A DNA stretch of 5,205 nucleotides from Minisyncoccota bacterium. Lineage in GTDB: Bacteria > Patescibacteriota > Minisyncoccia > Phycocordibacterales > UBA9973. The position numbers were made by a program, and so were the translations under genes. Every line of letters begins with the position of its first letter. Within the stretch, counting starts at the first letter, position 1. Of this stretch, positions 1 through 4,668 are shown one piece after another. The notes below the pieces were generated by a model, which saw only the letters and a list, made by a program, of their open reading frames with translations, searched no databases and was not told the DNA's origin. Location of the stretch: assembly GCA_017984185.1 (NCBI GenBank), contig JAGNZX010000042.1, positions 1-5,205 on the forward strand. The letters are read 5' to 3'.

Positions 1-936
1 ACCAGGCACCACATAAGATATTTTAGGTATGGTTGCCAAAATGCTGTTTGTGGTATCTCGGCGTTCTCGTAAAACTTTTATAAATTTTTCTGTGTCGTCT
101 CCCATTTCAATAATTTTTTCTGCGGCGATTTGGGAAAGCAGGGGAGCGTTGCCGGTGGTGTGGCTTTGAAAAGCATTTACAGCTTCGATGATTTTAGTAG
201 AAGCCACGACGTAGCCGATTCGCCACCCAGTTAGGGCTTGGCTCTTGGAAAAGCTATTTACAAGAATTAAATTTTTATTGTCTCGGAAGACTATGGCAGG
301 AGATACGTAATCTTTTTGATAAATGATTTTACTATATACATCGTCGACAATTATAAAAATATTTTTATTTTTTAAGATTGCTTTAAGCTCCAGAAGTTTT
401 TTTTGACTATAACATGAACCAGTCGGGTTGTTTGGGCTGTTTAAAATGATGGCTTTGGTTTTTAGAGAAATAGATTTTTTAATTTTTTCTATGTCTAGGT
501 CAAATTGTTTGTCGAGTGGGACAGCGACAACCTGGGCATCATTCAATATGATTTGTTGTCGATAAGTCACCCAATCAGGAGTTAGGACGATTACTTCGTC
601 GTCCTTTTTTAAAATCGCAAAGAGACTCTCAAAGAGGGCTTGTTTGCCCCCAGAGGTGACGGCGACATGGTCGGCACGGATTTTCCACTTGTAATCTTTA
701 TATATTTGTTTTGTGACGGCACCTCGCAAATTTGTTCGCCCAATAGTCGGAGTGTATTTATTTAAATGCAAGTTTTTTCTGACTTCTTTTTGAACAAATA
801 AAGGAGTGGGGAAGTCTAATTCACCGGCAGTGAGATTTATTATATTTTTACCTTCGTTGCGTAATTTGTTGGCTAAAGAGTTTAATTTGACTGTTAGGCT
901 CTCTGTGATTAATTTAGTTTTAGGATTTAATTTCAT
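1..936 (-). CDS. PLP-dependent class I/II aminotransferase (aspartate aminotransferase-like), C-terminus missing
   Basis: The gene starts at ATG 936-934 and stays open to the window edge, giving the first 312 residues; family members are usually near 390, so about 80 C-terminal residues lie outside. Class I fold-type I aminotransferases move an amino group between an amino acid and a 2-oxoacid in the cytoplasm. Visible motifs: Y61 in YTPTIG; SGGKQALF near 95-102; the PDW motif with W122 expected to stack on PLP; NSPNNPTG at 167-173; VDDVY at 197-201, with D198 and Y201 as cofactor contacts; and SFSK with the Schiff-base lysine K231, followed by TGWRIGY. This order fits the I-gamma aspartate or aspartate/prephenate type, but the C-terminal arginine that fixes substrate class is not visible. 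No clear ribosome binding site precedes the ATG. It lies 14 nt after a tRNA-Ser and is probably co-transcribed with it. Family assignment is firm; substrate is not. Confidence 0.93.
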   Translation of the reverse strand, partial: MKLNPKTKLITESLTVKLNSLANKLRNEGKNIINLTAGELDFPTPLFVQKEVRKNLHLNKYTPTIGRTNLRGAVTKQIYKDYKWKIRADHVAVTSGGKQALFESLFAILKKDDEVIVLTPDWVTYRQQIILNDAQVVAVPLDKQFDLDIEKIKKSISLKTKAIILNSPNNPTGSCYSQKKLLELKAILKNKNIFIIVDDVYSKIIYQKDYVSPAIVFRDNKNLILVNSFSKSQALTGWRIGYVVASTKIIEAVNAFQSHTTGNAPLLSQIAAEKIIEMGDDTEKFIKVLRERRDTTNSILATIPKISYVVPG

Positions 937-950
937 AAAATTCTGTTCTT

Positions 951-1042
951 TGGCGGAGCCGGGCGGATTCGAACCGCCGAGGGGGTTTGAAGCCCCTGCC
1001 TCTTTAGCAAAGAGGTACGTTAGACCACTCTGACACGGCTCC
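951..1042 (-). tRNA. tRNA-Ser (anticodon GCU), CCA encoded
   Basis: A complete class II tRNA reads on the minus strand. The acceptor GGAGCCG (1042-1036) pairs with CGGCTCC (961-955), followed by discriminator G at 954 and CCA at 953-951. The anticodon stem CCTCT/AGAGG encloses the loop TTGCTAA, so the anticodon is GCU at 1008-1006, reading AGC and AGU. A long variable arm (GGGG/CCCC type) and the T arm GGCGG-TTCGAAT-CCGCC follow. The long variable arm and G73 are serine features. The gene is read towards the aminotransferase 14 nt downstream, so 3' end maturation would also cut the mRNA leader of that gene. Confidence 0.96.
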
Positions 1043-1078
1043 GTGTGTGTAATTAATTACGTAATCTATTACATAATT
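1043..1078. other. AT-rich leader with palindrome GTAATTAATTAC
   Basis: The stretch between the candidate minus-strand start and the tRNA-Ser(GCU) 5' end contains the perfect 12-bp palindrome GTAATTAATTAC at 1049-1060. It is followed by further GTAAT/ATTAC half-sites at 1061-1065 and 1068-1072 and by AATTAC at 1075-1080. This could be an operator or a processing signal, but in such AT-rich DNA it may be chance. Confidence 0.3.
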
Positions 1079-1087
1079 ACTTTAGCA
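1079..1087 (-). promoter_or_regulatory. Candidate extended -10 for tRNA-Ser(GCU) and the aminotransferase
   Basis: On the minus strand the sequence reads TGCTAAAGT, an extended -10 (TGC plus TAAAGT, the hexamer at 1084-1079). It would place the start near 1072, about 30 nt before the mature tRNA. No good -35 hexamer is seen. The TGCTAWA pattern recurs at the other candidate promoters of this window, which is the main support. Confidence 0.5.
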
Positions 1088-1112
1088 TATCTCTATCATT
1101 TTTCCATTTTTC

Positions 1113-1121
1113 TGCTATACT
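1113..1121 (+). promoter_or_regulatory. Candidate extended -10 for the plus-strand tRNA-Ser
   Basis: TGCTATACT gives an extended -10 with hexamer TATACT at 1116-1121. Transcription would start near 1128, so the transcript would include the duplicated 5' tRNA fragment at 1134-1149 as well as the tRNA. No convincing -35 is visible. The element is back to back with the minus-strand element at 1079-1087, giving a divergent pair. Confidence 0.55.
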
Positions 1122-1133
1122 CTCTTTAGTTTT

Positions 1134-1149
1134 TGGACAGATGGGTGAG
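1134..1149 (+). repeat. Partial duplicate of the tRNA-Ser 5' end (upstream copy)
   Basis: The 16-nt string tggacagatgggtgag occurs here and again at 1166-1181, where it includes the acceptor 5' strand and the start of the D arm of the intact tRNA. The offset is 32 bp. After the identical stretch a loose resemblance to the D loop continues (tgggtt against tggctt), so this looks like a decayed 5' tRNA fragment or an old 32-bp tandem duplication. It would be inside the tRNA precursor. Confidence 0.75.
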
Positions 1150-1166
1150 ATGGGTTTGTAATATAT

Positions 1167-1253
1167 GGACAGATGGGTGAGTGGCTTAAACCAGCGGTTT
1201 ACTAAACCGCCGTCCCCTTAAAAGGACCGTGAGTTCGAATCTCACTCTGTCCG
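1167..1253 (+). tRNA. tRNA-Ser-like gene with anticodon ACU; CCA not encoded in place
   Basis: A full class II cloverleaf can be drawn. The acceptor is GGACAGA (1167-1173) with TCTGTCC (1246-1252). The D stem is GGT/ACC. The anticodon stem GCGGT/ACCGC holds the loop TTACTAA, so bases 34-36 are ACU at 1201-1203. The variable arm has GTCC/GGAC, and the T arm is GTGAG-TTCGAAT-CTCAC. The discriminator is G1253. Long variable arm and G73 indicate serine, and ACU would read AGU. This is odd because bacteria normally read AGY with GCU, and a GCU tRNA sits next door. The bases after G73 are CAG rather than CCA; a copy of the 3' end with an intact CCA lies 112 bp downstream. It may still be functional if CCA is added after transcription, or it may be a variant or pseudo-tRNA. 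Confidence 0.8.
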
Positions 1254-1254
1254 C
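1236..1254 (+). repeat. Direct repeat, left copy (tRNA T loop to discriminator)
   Basis: The 19-nt string cgaatctcactctgtccgc spans the T loop, the 3' T stem, the 3' acceptor strand, the discriminator and one more base. It is repeated exactly at 1348-1366. Removing the 112 bp between equivalent points would restore a tRNA ending in GCCA. Confidence 0.9.
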
Positions 1255-1347
1255 AGAAGCGAGCAAACTGCTTTGCTCGCGTGTGAGGTTCGAAAGGCTT
1301 TTCCGTGCGAACGTAGTGAGATGGAAAAGCACCCGCCGCAGTATCGG
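1255..1347 (+). other. 93-nt hairpin-rich insert between duplicated tRNA 3' ends
   Basis: This stretch separates the two 19-nt repeats. It contains a perfect 9-bp hairpin (GCGAGCAAA 1259-1267 with TTTGCTCGC 1272-1280, loop CTGC). A second 8-bp stem joins GCTTTTCC 1297-1304 and GGAAAAGC 1323-1330. A third hairpin, CGCCG 1334-1338 with CGGCG 1345-1349, runs two bases into the right repeat. The first hairpin is not followed by a T run, so it is not a classical terminator. No credible ORF lies inside. It may be a small repetitive or mobile element inserted at a tRNA 3' end, or a structured trailer. Confidence 0.6.
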
Positions 1348-1368
1348 CGAATCTCACTCTGTCCGCCA
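1348..1368 (+). repeat. Direct repeat, right copy, with intact tRNA CCA end
   Basis: The exact second copy of the 19-nt tRNA 3' segment (1348-1366) continues into CA, giving the GCCA end that the intact tRNA lacks. It resembles the tRNA-side attachment-site duplication made by site-specific integration, but no integrase is present in the window. It lies 37 nt before the Nudix start codon. Confidence 0.85.
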
Positions 1369-1405
1369 AGTGGAACACTTAAAAGGTGAACCCAATACAT
1401 CAAAT

Positions 1406-1918
1406 ATGTCAAAAGAAATTCCAAAAACAAATATTCCTGTAGTTTCGGCGATCATAGAGCGTATTCATAATAGTGCAACTCAAGTACTTGTCCAGACCCG
1501 TTGGAAACCAGAAAGAGATCCTGTATATTCAGGAACTCTTGAGATTCCTGCGGGATGGATAGATGAATATGAAAATGTGTATGATGCCTTGAAAAGAGAA
1601 GTGTTGGAAGAAACTGGTCTTGTAATTACAAAGATAAAACCAGATCGCCAAACAAGTTTTCATCATACCAACAAAGATGATACCTCGTTTGCTTTTCTTC
1701 CTTTTTGTTGCCAACAACAACTCAAGGGTGGAAAGCCGTGGGTTGGTTTTGTTTTTTTATGTGAAGTTGAGGATTCTGAGCCGATAGCTCAAGAAACCGA
1801 AGTCAAAGATATTAGGTGGATGGACAAAGACGAATTAAGGAAGGTTTTTAACGAAAACCCTGATTCCATTTTTACTTTGCAATTAGGGGTGTTGGATTAC
1901 TATTTTTCACATACTTAA
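1406..1918 (+). CDS. Nudix hydrolase
   Basis: This encodes a 170-residue protein with a complete Nudix box: G50, five residues, E56, seven residues, then REVLEETGL to residue 72, an exact match to the consensus GX5EX7REUXEEXGU. The glutamates of REVLEE bind the metal. Such enzymes cleave nucleoside diphosphates linked to another moiety (NTPs, sugar nucleotides, ADP-ribose, damaged nucleotides); the substrate cannot be read from this sequence. The length is typical of a single-domain member. ATG 1406 is chosen because the domain begins within about ten residues. The open frame continues upstream to 1229 but would run through the tRNA and its repeat. GTG 1370 is an alternative start. An AAGGTG lies about 17 nt upstream, far for a ribosome binding site. 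The transporter gene follows after 14 nt, suggesting an operon. Confidence 0.93.
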   Translation: MSKEIPKTNIPVVSAIIERIHNSATQVLVQTRWKPERDPVYSGTLEIPAGWIDEYENVYDALKREVLEETGLVITKIKPDRQTSFHHTNKDDTSFAFLPFCCQQQLKGGKPWVGFVFLCEVEDSEPIAQETEVKDIRWMDKDELRKVFNENPDSIFTLQLGVLDYYFSHT

Positions 1919-1932
1919 TTCTGAATAATTAA

Positions 1933-2613
1933 ATGAATATGCAAGAAAAAAATTATAGATATTTGGGTTCGATTAGTGTGTTTTTTGTTGCTGTGCTTTT
2001 AATTTCAAACATTGTCTCGACCAAGATTGTAGATTTTGGTTGGTTTACTTTTGATGGAGGAACTCTTTTGTTTCCATTGAGTTATATCTTTGGAGACATC
2101 CTGACCGAAATATATGGATACAGAAAAGCTCGTGAAGTCATATGGCTCGGTTTCTTTTGTATTTTGTTGATGTCATTGGTTATCATAATCGTCGGCAAAT
2201 TACCCGGAGCTGTGGGTTGGAACAATCAAAACGCTTATGACGCAATTTTGGGATTGACTCCTCGGATAGTGATTGCGAGTTTGATTGCTTATACTTGCGG
2301 TAGTTTTTCGAATTCATTTATTCTCACCAAGATGAAGTTGTGGTTTAAGGGAAAGTATTTATGGATGCGAACCATCGGTTCTACTTTGGTGGGCGAGCTA
2401 GTAGACAGTAGTTTATTTATCTTGATTGCTTTTTCTGGGGTGCTACCTTCATCTCTTTTGATCACCCTGATAGTTTCCAATTATATTTTTAAAACATTAG
2501 TGGAGGTATTGTTTACTCCAATTACGTATAAAGTTGTTAGATTTCTTAAACAAGCTGAAAACGAAGATTATTACGATACGGATACAAATTTTAACCCTTT
2601 TTCAGTTAAATAA
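1933..2613 (+). CDS. yhhQ: Queuosine precursor transporter, YhhQ/VUT family (DUF165)
   Basis: A 226-residue integral membrane protein of the YhhQ family, which takes up precursors of the tRNA-modified base queuosine (preQ0/preQ1, or queuine in some relatives). Family signatures include SNIVSTKIV at 25-33, the GGTLLFPLSYIFGD stretch from 42, ILTEIYGYRKAREVIWLG to about 73, the CGSFSNSFILTKMK stretch at 122-135, and TIGSTLVGELVDSSLFILIA from 148. About six hydrophobic segments are visible, near 11-31, 43-55, 68-88, 110-130, 145-169 and 173-195, followed by an acidic tail (residues 207-220). Length matches the family. ATG 1933 is used; ATG 1939 is equally possible. No Shine-Dalgarno is seen, and the 14-nt gap to the Nudix gene suggests co-transcription. 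No queuosine biosynthesis gene is in the window, so salvage is an inference. Confidence 0.92.
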   Translation: MNMQEKNYRYLGSISVFFVAVLLISNIVSTKIVDFGWFTFDGGTLLFPLSYIFGDILTEIYGYRKAREVIWLGFFCILLMSLVIIIVGKLPGAVGWNNQNAYDAILGLTPRIVIASLIAYTCGSFSNSFILTKMKLWFKGKYLWMRTIGSTLVGELVDSSLFILIAFSGVLPSSLLITLIVSNYIFKTLVEVLFTPITYKVVRFLKQAENEDYYDTDTNFNPFSVK

Positions 2614-2642
2614 AGCTATTTTTACGTATAATTTGGGTTGGC

Positions 2643-2673
2643 TTGACACTATTTGGTAGTTTTGTGCTATAAT
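2643..2673 (+). promoter_or_regulatory. Sigma-70-type promoter of the attenuator leader
   Basis: A perfect -35 TTGACA (2643-2648) and a perfect -10 TATAAT (2668-2673) are separated by 19 nt, longer than the usual 17. The -10 is extended by TGC (2665-2667), which can compensate for the spacing. The expected start is near 2680. This is the best promoter in the window and follows the transporter stop codon by about 30 nt. Confidence 0.85.
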
Positions 2674-2695
2674 TATCCAGTAGGTCGTTTATTAG

Positions 2696-2711
2696 AAACT
2701 TTCAAAAGTTT
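2696..2711 (+). other. Small hairpin in the leader RNA
   Basis: AAACTT (2696-2701) pairs with AAGTTT (2706-2711) around the loop TCAA, a weak 6-bp stem just upstream of the strong Shine-Dalgarno. It could tune access to the leader ORF, but it is AU-rich and may be of little importance. Confidence 0.35.
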
Positions 2712-2722
2712 AAAATTATGCT

Positions 2723-2729
2723 AGGAGGA
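2723..2729 (+). promoter_or_regulatory. Very strong Shine-Dalgarno AGGAGGA before a five-codon ORF
   Basis: AGGAGGA lies 7 nt before the ATG at 2737, an ideal spacing. None of the six larger genes has a comparable ribosome binding site, so the leader ORF has the best initiation signal of the window. Confidence 0.8.
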
Positions 2730-2736
2730 CACTAAA

Positions 2737-2754
2737 ATGTTATTTTTGTTTTAA
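2737..2754 (+). CDS. Five-codon leader peptide MLFLF
   Basis: ATG TTA TTT TTG TTT TAA encodes Met-Leu-Phe-Leu-Phe. It follows an ideal Shine-Dalgarno and ends where the foot of the terminator hairpin begins. A ribosome on its last codons or stop would cover the 5' arm of that hairpin, which is the geometry expected of a translation-controlled attenuator. The alternation of Leu and Phe codons could act as a sensor of either amino acid or its charged tRNA. Another very short frame (ATG 2718, MLGGH) overlaps the Shine-Dalgarno and lacks a binding site of its own. Whether the peptide is made is not known. Confidence 0.55.
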   Translation: MLFLF

Positions 2755-2796
2755 AAAAGGCAGATCATCTTTTGAGATGGCTGTCTTTTTGTTTTT
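2754..2796 (+). terminator. Intrinsic terminator / attenuator hairpin
   Basis: AGGCAG (2758-2763) pairs with CTGTCT (2781-2786, one G-U pair). After a bulged A and a U-G pair, CATCT (2766-2770) pairs with AGATG (2775-2779) around the loop TTTG. Upstream A residues can pair with the U tract. TTTTT, G, TTTTT follows at 2786-2796. The hairpin stands between a strong promoter and the ATP-grasp gene, whose ATG is 19 nt after the T run, so readthrough is probably needed to express that gene. Alternatively it ends a small RNA of about 117 nt. Confidence 0.85.
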
Positions 2797-2815
2797 AGGT
2801 TAATATCTATATATT

Positions 2816-4009
2816 ATGAAAAATATTCTTGAACCACATCGCAAAGAAAGTCGTTGTATTTATTGTGGAGATGCTTACGTTCCGCACACTCTGTATTATG
2901 TGATGAGTTTATTGTCGGTGACTTTCGATAGCCACGTCATCAAGACGACTCGACACGCCCCAAGATTTGCCTATCTTTTTGTAGATTGGTTATTGCTTGC
3001 TTTTTTTGAGATTGCTCTTTTTTTAAAAATTTGTAAACTGTCTGACGATATTGATTTGGCTAAAACTTTTCGTTCGAGAGTGATGTGGGAAGAAGCTAGG
3101 CGTAGGGGGATTGAAGTCAAACAAGTCATTATGTTTGGTAAACCAATCGACCAATATCGTATGCGACAAAAAGGTAAACTCATTTATTTCGACAGTTTAC
3201 CTATTCCATCTGAGCTTTTGAGATTGCAACACAATTGGGATGATAAATATTTACTAAAACAAGAACTTTCTAAAAACAATATTCCAGTTCCTGAATATTT
3301 TACCTTCCCAGCTTTTTTGCCAAACGATTTAAATAAAATATTTTCTAAATTTAAAAAACCAATTATTGTTAAACCTCGTGTTGGTTCGCGTGGTCGGCAT
3401 ACCGTGACCAATATTCACACCTTCCCTGAATTCCAAGATGCGATCGGTGTAGCCAAAAAGCTCTGTGCGTATCTGTCTGTCGAAGAACACTTGGTCGGAG
3501 ATGTCTGCCGGGCCACTTTTGTAAATGGAAAACTTATGGGGTTTTACAAAGGGGGTGTGCCGTATGTAATTGGTGACGGCGTAAAAACAATTCAGCAGTT
3601 GATTGTTGAAAAAGATATAAACCGAAACGAAAGGGTGGAAAAAATTATAGTAAACCAAGAAATGCGAGATTTTGTTTTACGATTGGGTTTTAAAATGCAA
3701 GATGTTTTACCGACTGGTCGGCGTATTGCTCTCTCGTATCGGACTGGTCGCTTGTATGGTGGGGTCACTCGCGAGATGTTGGACGAATTGCACCCAAGTT
3801 TTGTTCCCATACTCACTAAAGCAGCCAAAATTGTCGGTTTGCCAGTTATTGGTTTTGATTGCATTGTGCCTGAGCCGACATTAGACGAGAGCACACAAAG
3901 ATGGGGGATTATCGAGTGCAATACTTTACCATTTATAGATTTGCATTATTACGCTCTCGAAGGTAAACCAAAAAATATCGCTGGAGCGATTTGGGATTTT
4001 TGGAATTAG
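2816..4009 (+). CDS. ATP-grasp ligase, similar to the ATP-grasp part of cyanophycin synthetase
   Basis: A 397-residue protein. ATP-grasp enzymes activate a carboxylate as acyl phosphate with ATP and join it to an amine or thiol. The core starts near DDKYLLKQELSKNNIPVPEY (142-161), continues with IIVKPRVGSRGRHTV (183-197; K186 likely binds ATP), VEEHLVGDVCRATFVNGKL (222-240), GGVPYVIGDGVKTI (246-259), LPTGRRIALS (298-307) and GGVTREMLDELHPSF (315-329). It ends with GFDCIVPE (346-353) and IIECNTLPFIDLH (365-377), where D348, E367 and N369 are the likely Mg ligands. The motifs from 183 on resemble cyanophycin synthetase, but the C-terminal Mur-ligase domain is absent. The N-terminal 140 residues are unusual: Cys14-x2-Cys17 and a hydrophobic stretch at 51-73, possibly membrane-associated. 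No usable Shine-Dalgarno precedes ATG 2816. Expression probably depends on readthrough of the upstream attenuator. The substrate is unknown. Confidence 0.88.
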   Translation: MKNILEPHRKESRCIYCGDAYVPHTLYYVMSLLSVTFDSHVIKTTRHAPRFAYLFVDWLLLAFFEIALFLKICKLSDDIDLAKTFRSRVMWEEARRRGIEVKQVIMFGKPIDQYRMRQKGKLIYFDSLPIPSELLRLQHNWDDKYLLKQELSKNNIPVPEYFTFPAFLPNDLNKIFSKFKKPIIVKPRVGSRGRHTVTNIHTFPEFQDAIGVAKKLCAYLSVEEHLVGDVCRATFVNGKLMGFYKGGVPYVIGDGVKTIQQLIVEKDINRNERVEKIIVNQEMRDFVLRLGFKMQDVLPTGRRIALSYRTGRLYGGVTREMLDELHPSFVPILTKAAKIVGLPVIGFDCIVPEPTLDESTQRWGIIECNTLPFIDLHYYALEGKPKNIAGAIWDFWN

Positions 4010-4668
4010 TGTGCAATTGTAAAAGCAATTACTTTTCGGGCGCCAGCTTGGCGTAATACTTTTCTGGCTTCGGCGAGGGTAGCCCCAGTCGTGGTGACAT
4101 CATCTATTAAAATTATATTCTTACCTTTTATTTCTTCTATGGACTGTTTTTCGTCTTTTAGACCAAAAGAGTCAACGATGTTTTTCAAACGTTCGCTCCT
4201 GTTTTCGATTCTGGCTTGGTGGCCAGTATCTTTTATTTTGATTAAAATATTATTTTTTATTTTAAAATTTACCCGACTGTCTATTTTTTCTAGTTCTCGG
4301 CAAATAAGTTCAGCTTGGTTGAATCCGCGTTCACGTAGACGTTTTTTATCAATAGGGACGGGGACAAGCAAAGCCTCATCAAAATTTTGCATTATCTTTA
4401 AATCTGCCAATTCTTGTAAAATATAGCCATACAAGACTTCGGCAAATACTTCGGTCAATTTTTTCCTACCTTTATATTTTAATAACCAGATAGATTTTTT
4501 GATAGGTGGATGTCGATAGTCAAAAAGTGGAAAAATCCATTCGGCACTTTCTCGGTCGGCAGTAGGTGATGATTTTAAGCAAGCCAAGCATAGATTTTCT
4601 CCATTTTTACCACAAGATACACAATTCACAGGGAAAACGATATCCAAGATAGTGTTTAGGAGCCCCAT
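4006..4668 (-). CDS. comF: ComF family protein (zinc finger plus phosphoribosyltransferase domain)
   Basis: From ATG 4668-4666 the protein has 220 residues and begins MGLLNTILDIVFPVNC. A four-cysteine zinc finger follows (C-x2-C, then C-x2-C within VNCVSCGKNGENLCLACL). Then come LLKYKGRK, the conserved VPVPIDKKRLRERGFNQAE stretch, and near the C-terminus the PRPP loop IILIDDVTTTGATLAEA. This is the full ComF layout and usual length. ComF proteins are needed for natural DNA uptake in several bacteria and are thought to act in the cytoplasm on incoming single-stranded DNA or its partners. The frame stays open to ATG 4707, but that start would add a 13-residue hydrophobic stretch and lies upstream of the candidate promoter, so 4668 is preferred. 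The stop overlaps that of the convergent ATP-grasp gene by 4 bp. pilM is divergent. Confidence 0.93.
   Translation of the reverse strand: MGLLNTILDIVFPVNCVSCGKNGENLCLACLKSSPTADRESAEWIFPLFDYRHPPIKKSIWLLKYKGRKKLTEVFAEVLYGYILQELADLKIMQNFDEALLVPVPIDKKRLRERGFNQAELICRELEKIDSRVNFKIKNNILIKIKDTGHQARIENRSERLKNIVDSFGLKDEKQSIEEIKGKNIILIDDVTTTGATLAEARKVLRQAGARKVIAFTIAH

Noticed and set aside
806..1033. Plus-strand ORF of 75 codons
   Set aside because: It is antisense to the aminotransferase start and to tRNA-Ser(GCU), both of which are firmly supported.
1199..1205. Anticodon loop read as CUA (amber suppressor)
   Set aside because: It needs a one-base shift that breaks the 5-bp stem and 7-nt loop geometry. 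TAG is also used as a stop by the ATP-grasp gene in the same window.
1255..1366. Insert as a tRNA intron
   Set aside because: The tRNA is already complete from acceptor to acceptor before the insert, so no splicing is needed. The sequence is also too short for a group I intron and shows no catalytic core that I can recognise.
1229..1405. N-terminal extension of the Nudix protein by 59 residues from GTG 1229
   Set aside because: It would run through the T arm of a tRNA gene, the hairpin insert and the duplicated tRNA end. The Nudix domain is complete from ATG 1406, so the open frame here is incidental.
2718..2735. Alternative five-codon ORF MLGGH
   Set aside because: It has no ribosome binding site of its own and its codons are the Shine-Dalgarno of the MLFLF ORF, so it is probably chance.
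3329..3921. Two overlapping minus-strand ORFs of 109 codons
   Set aside because: They lie entirely opposite the ATP-grasp gene, overlap each other and show no recognisable motif or ribosome binding site.
4091..4426. Plus-strand ORF of 111 codons
   Set aside because: It is opposite the conserved PRTase part of comF and its composition is that of a shadow frame.
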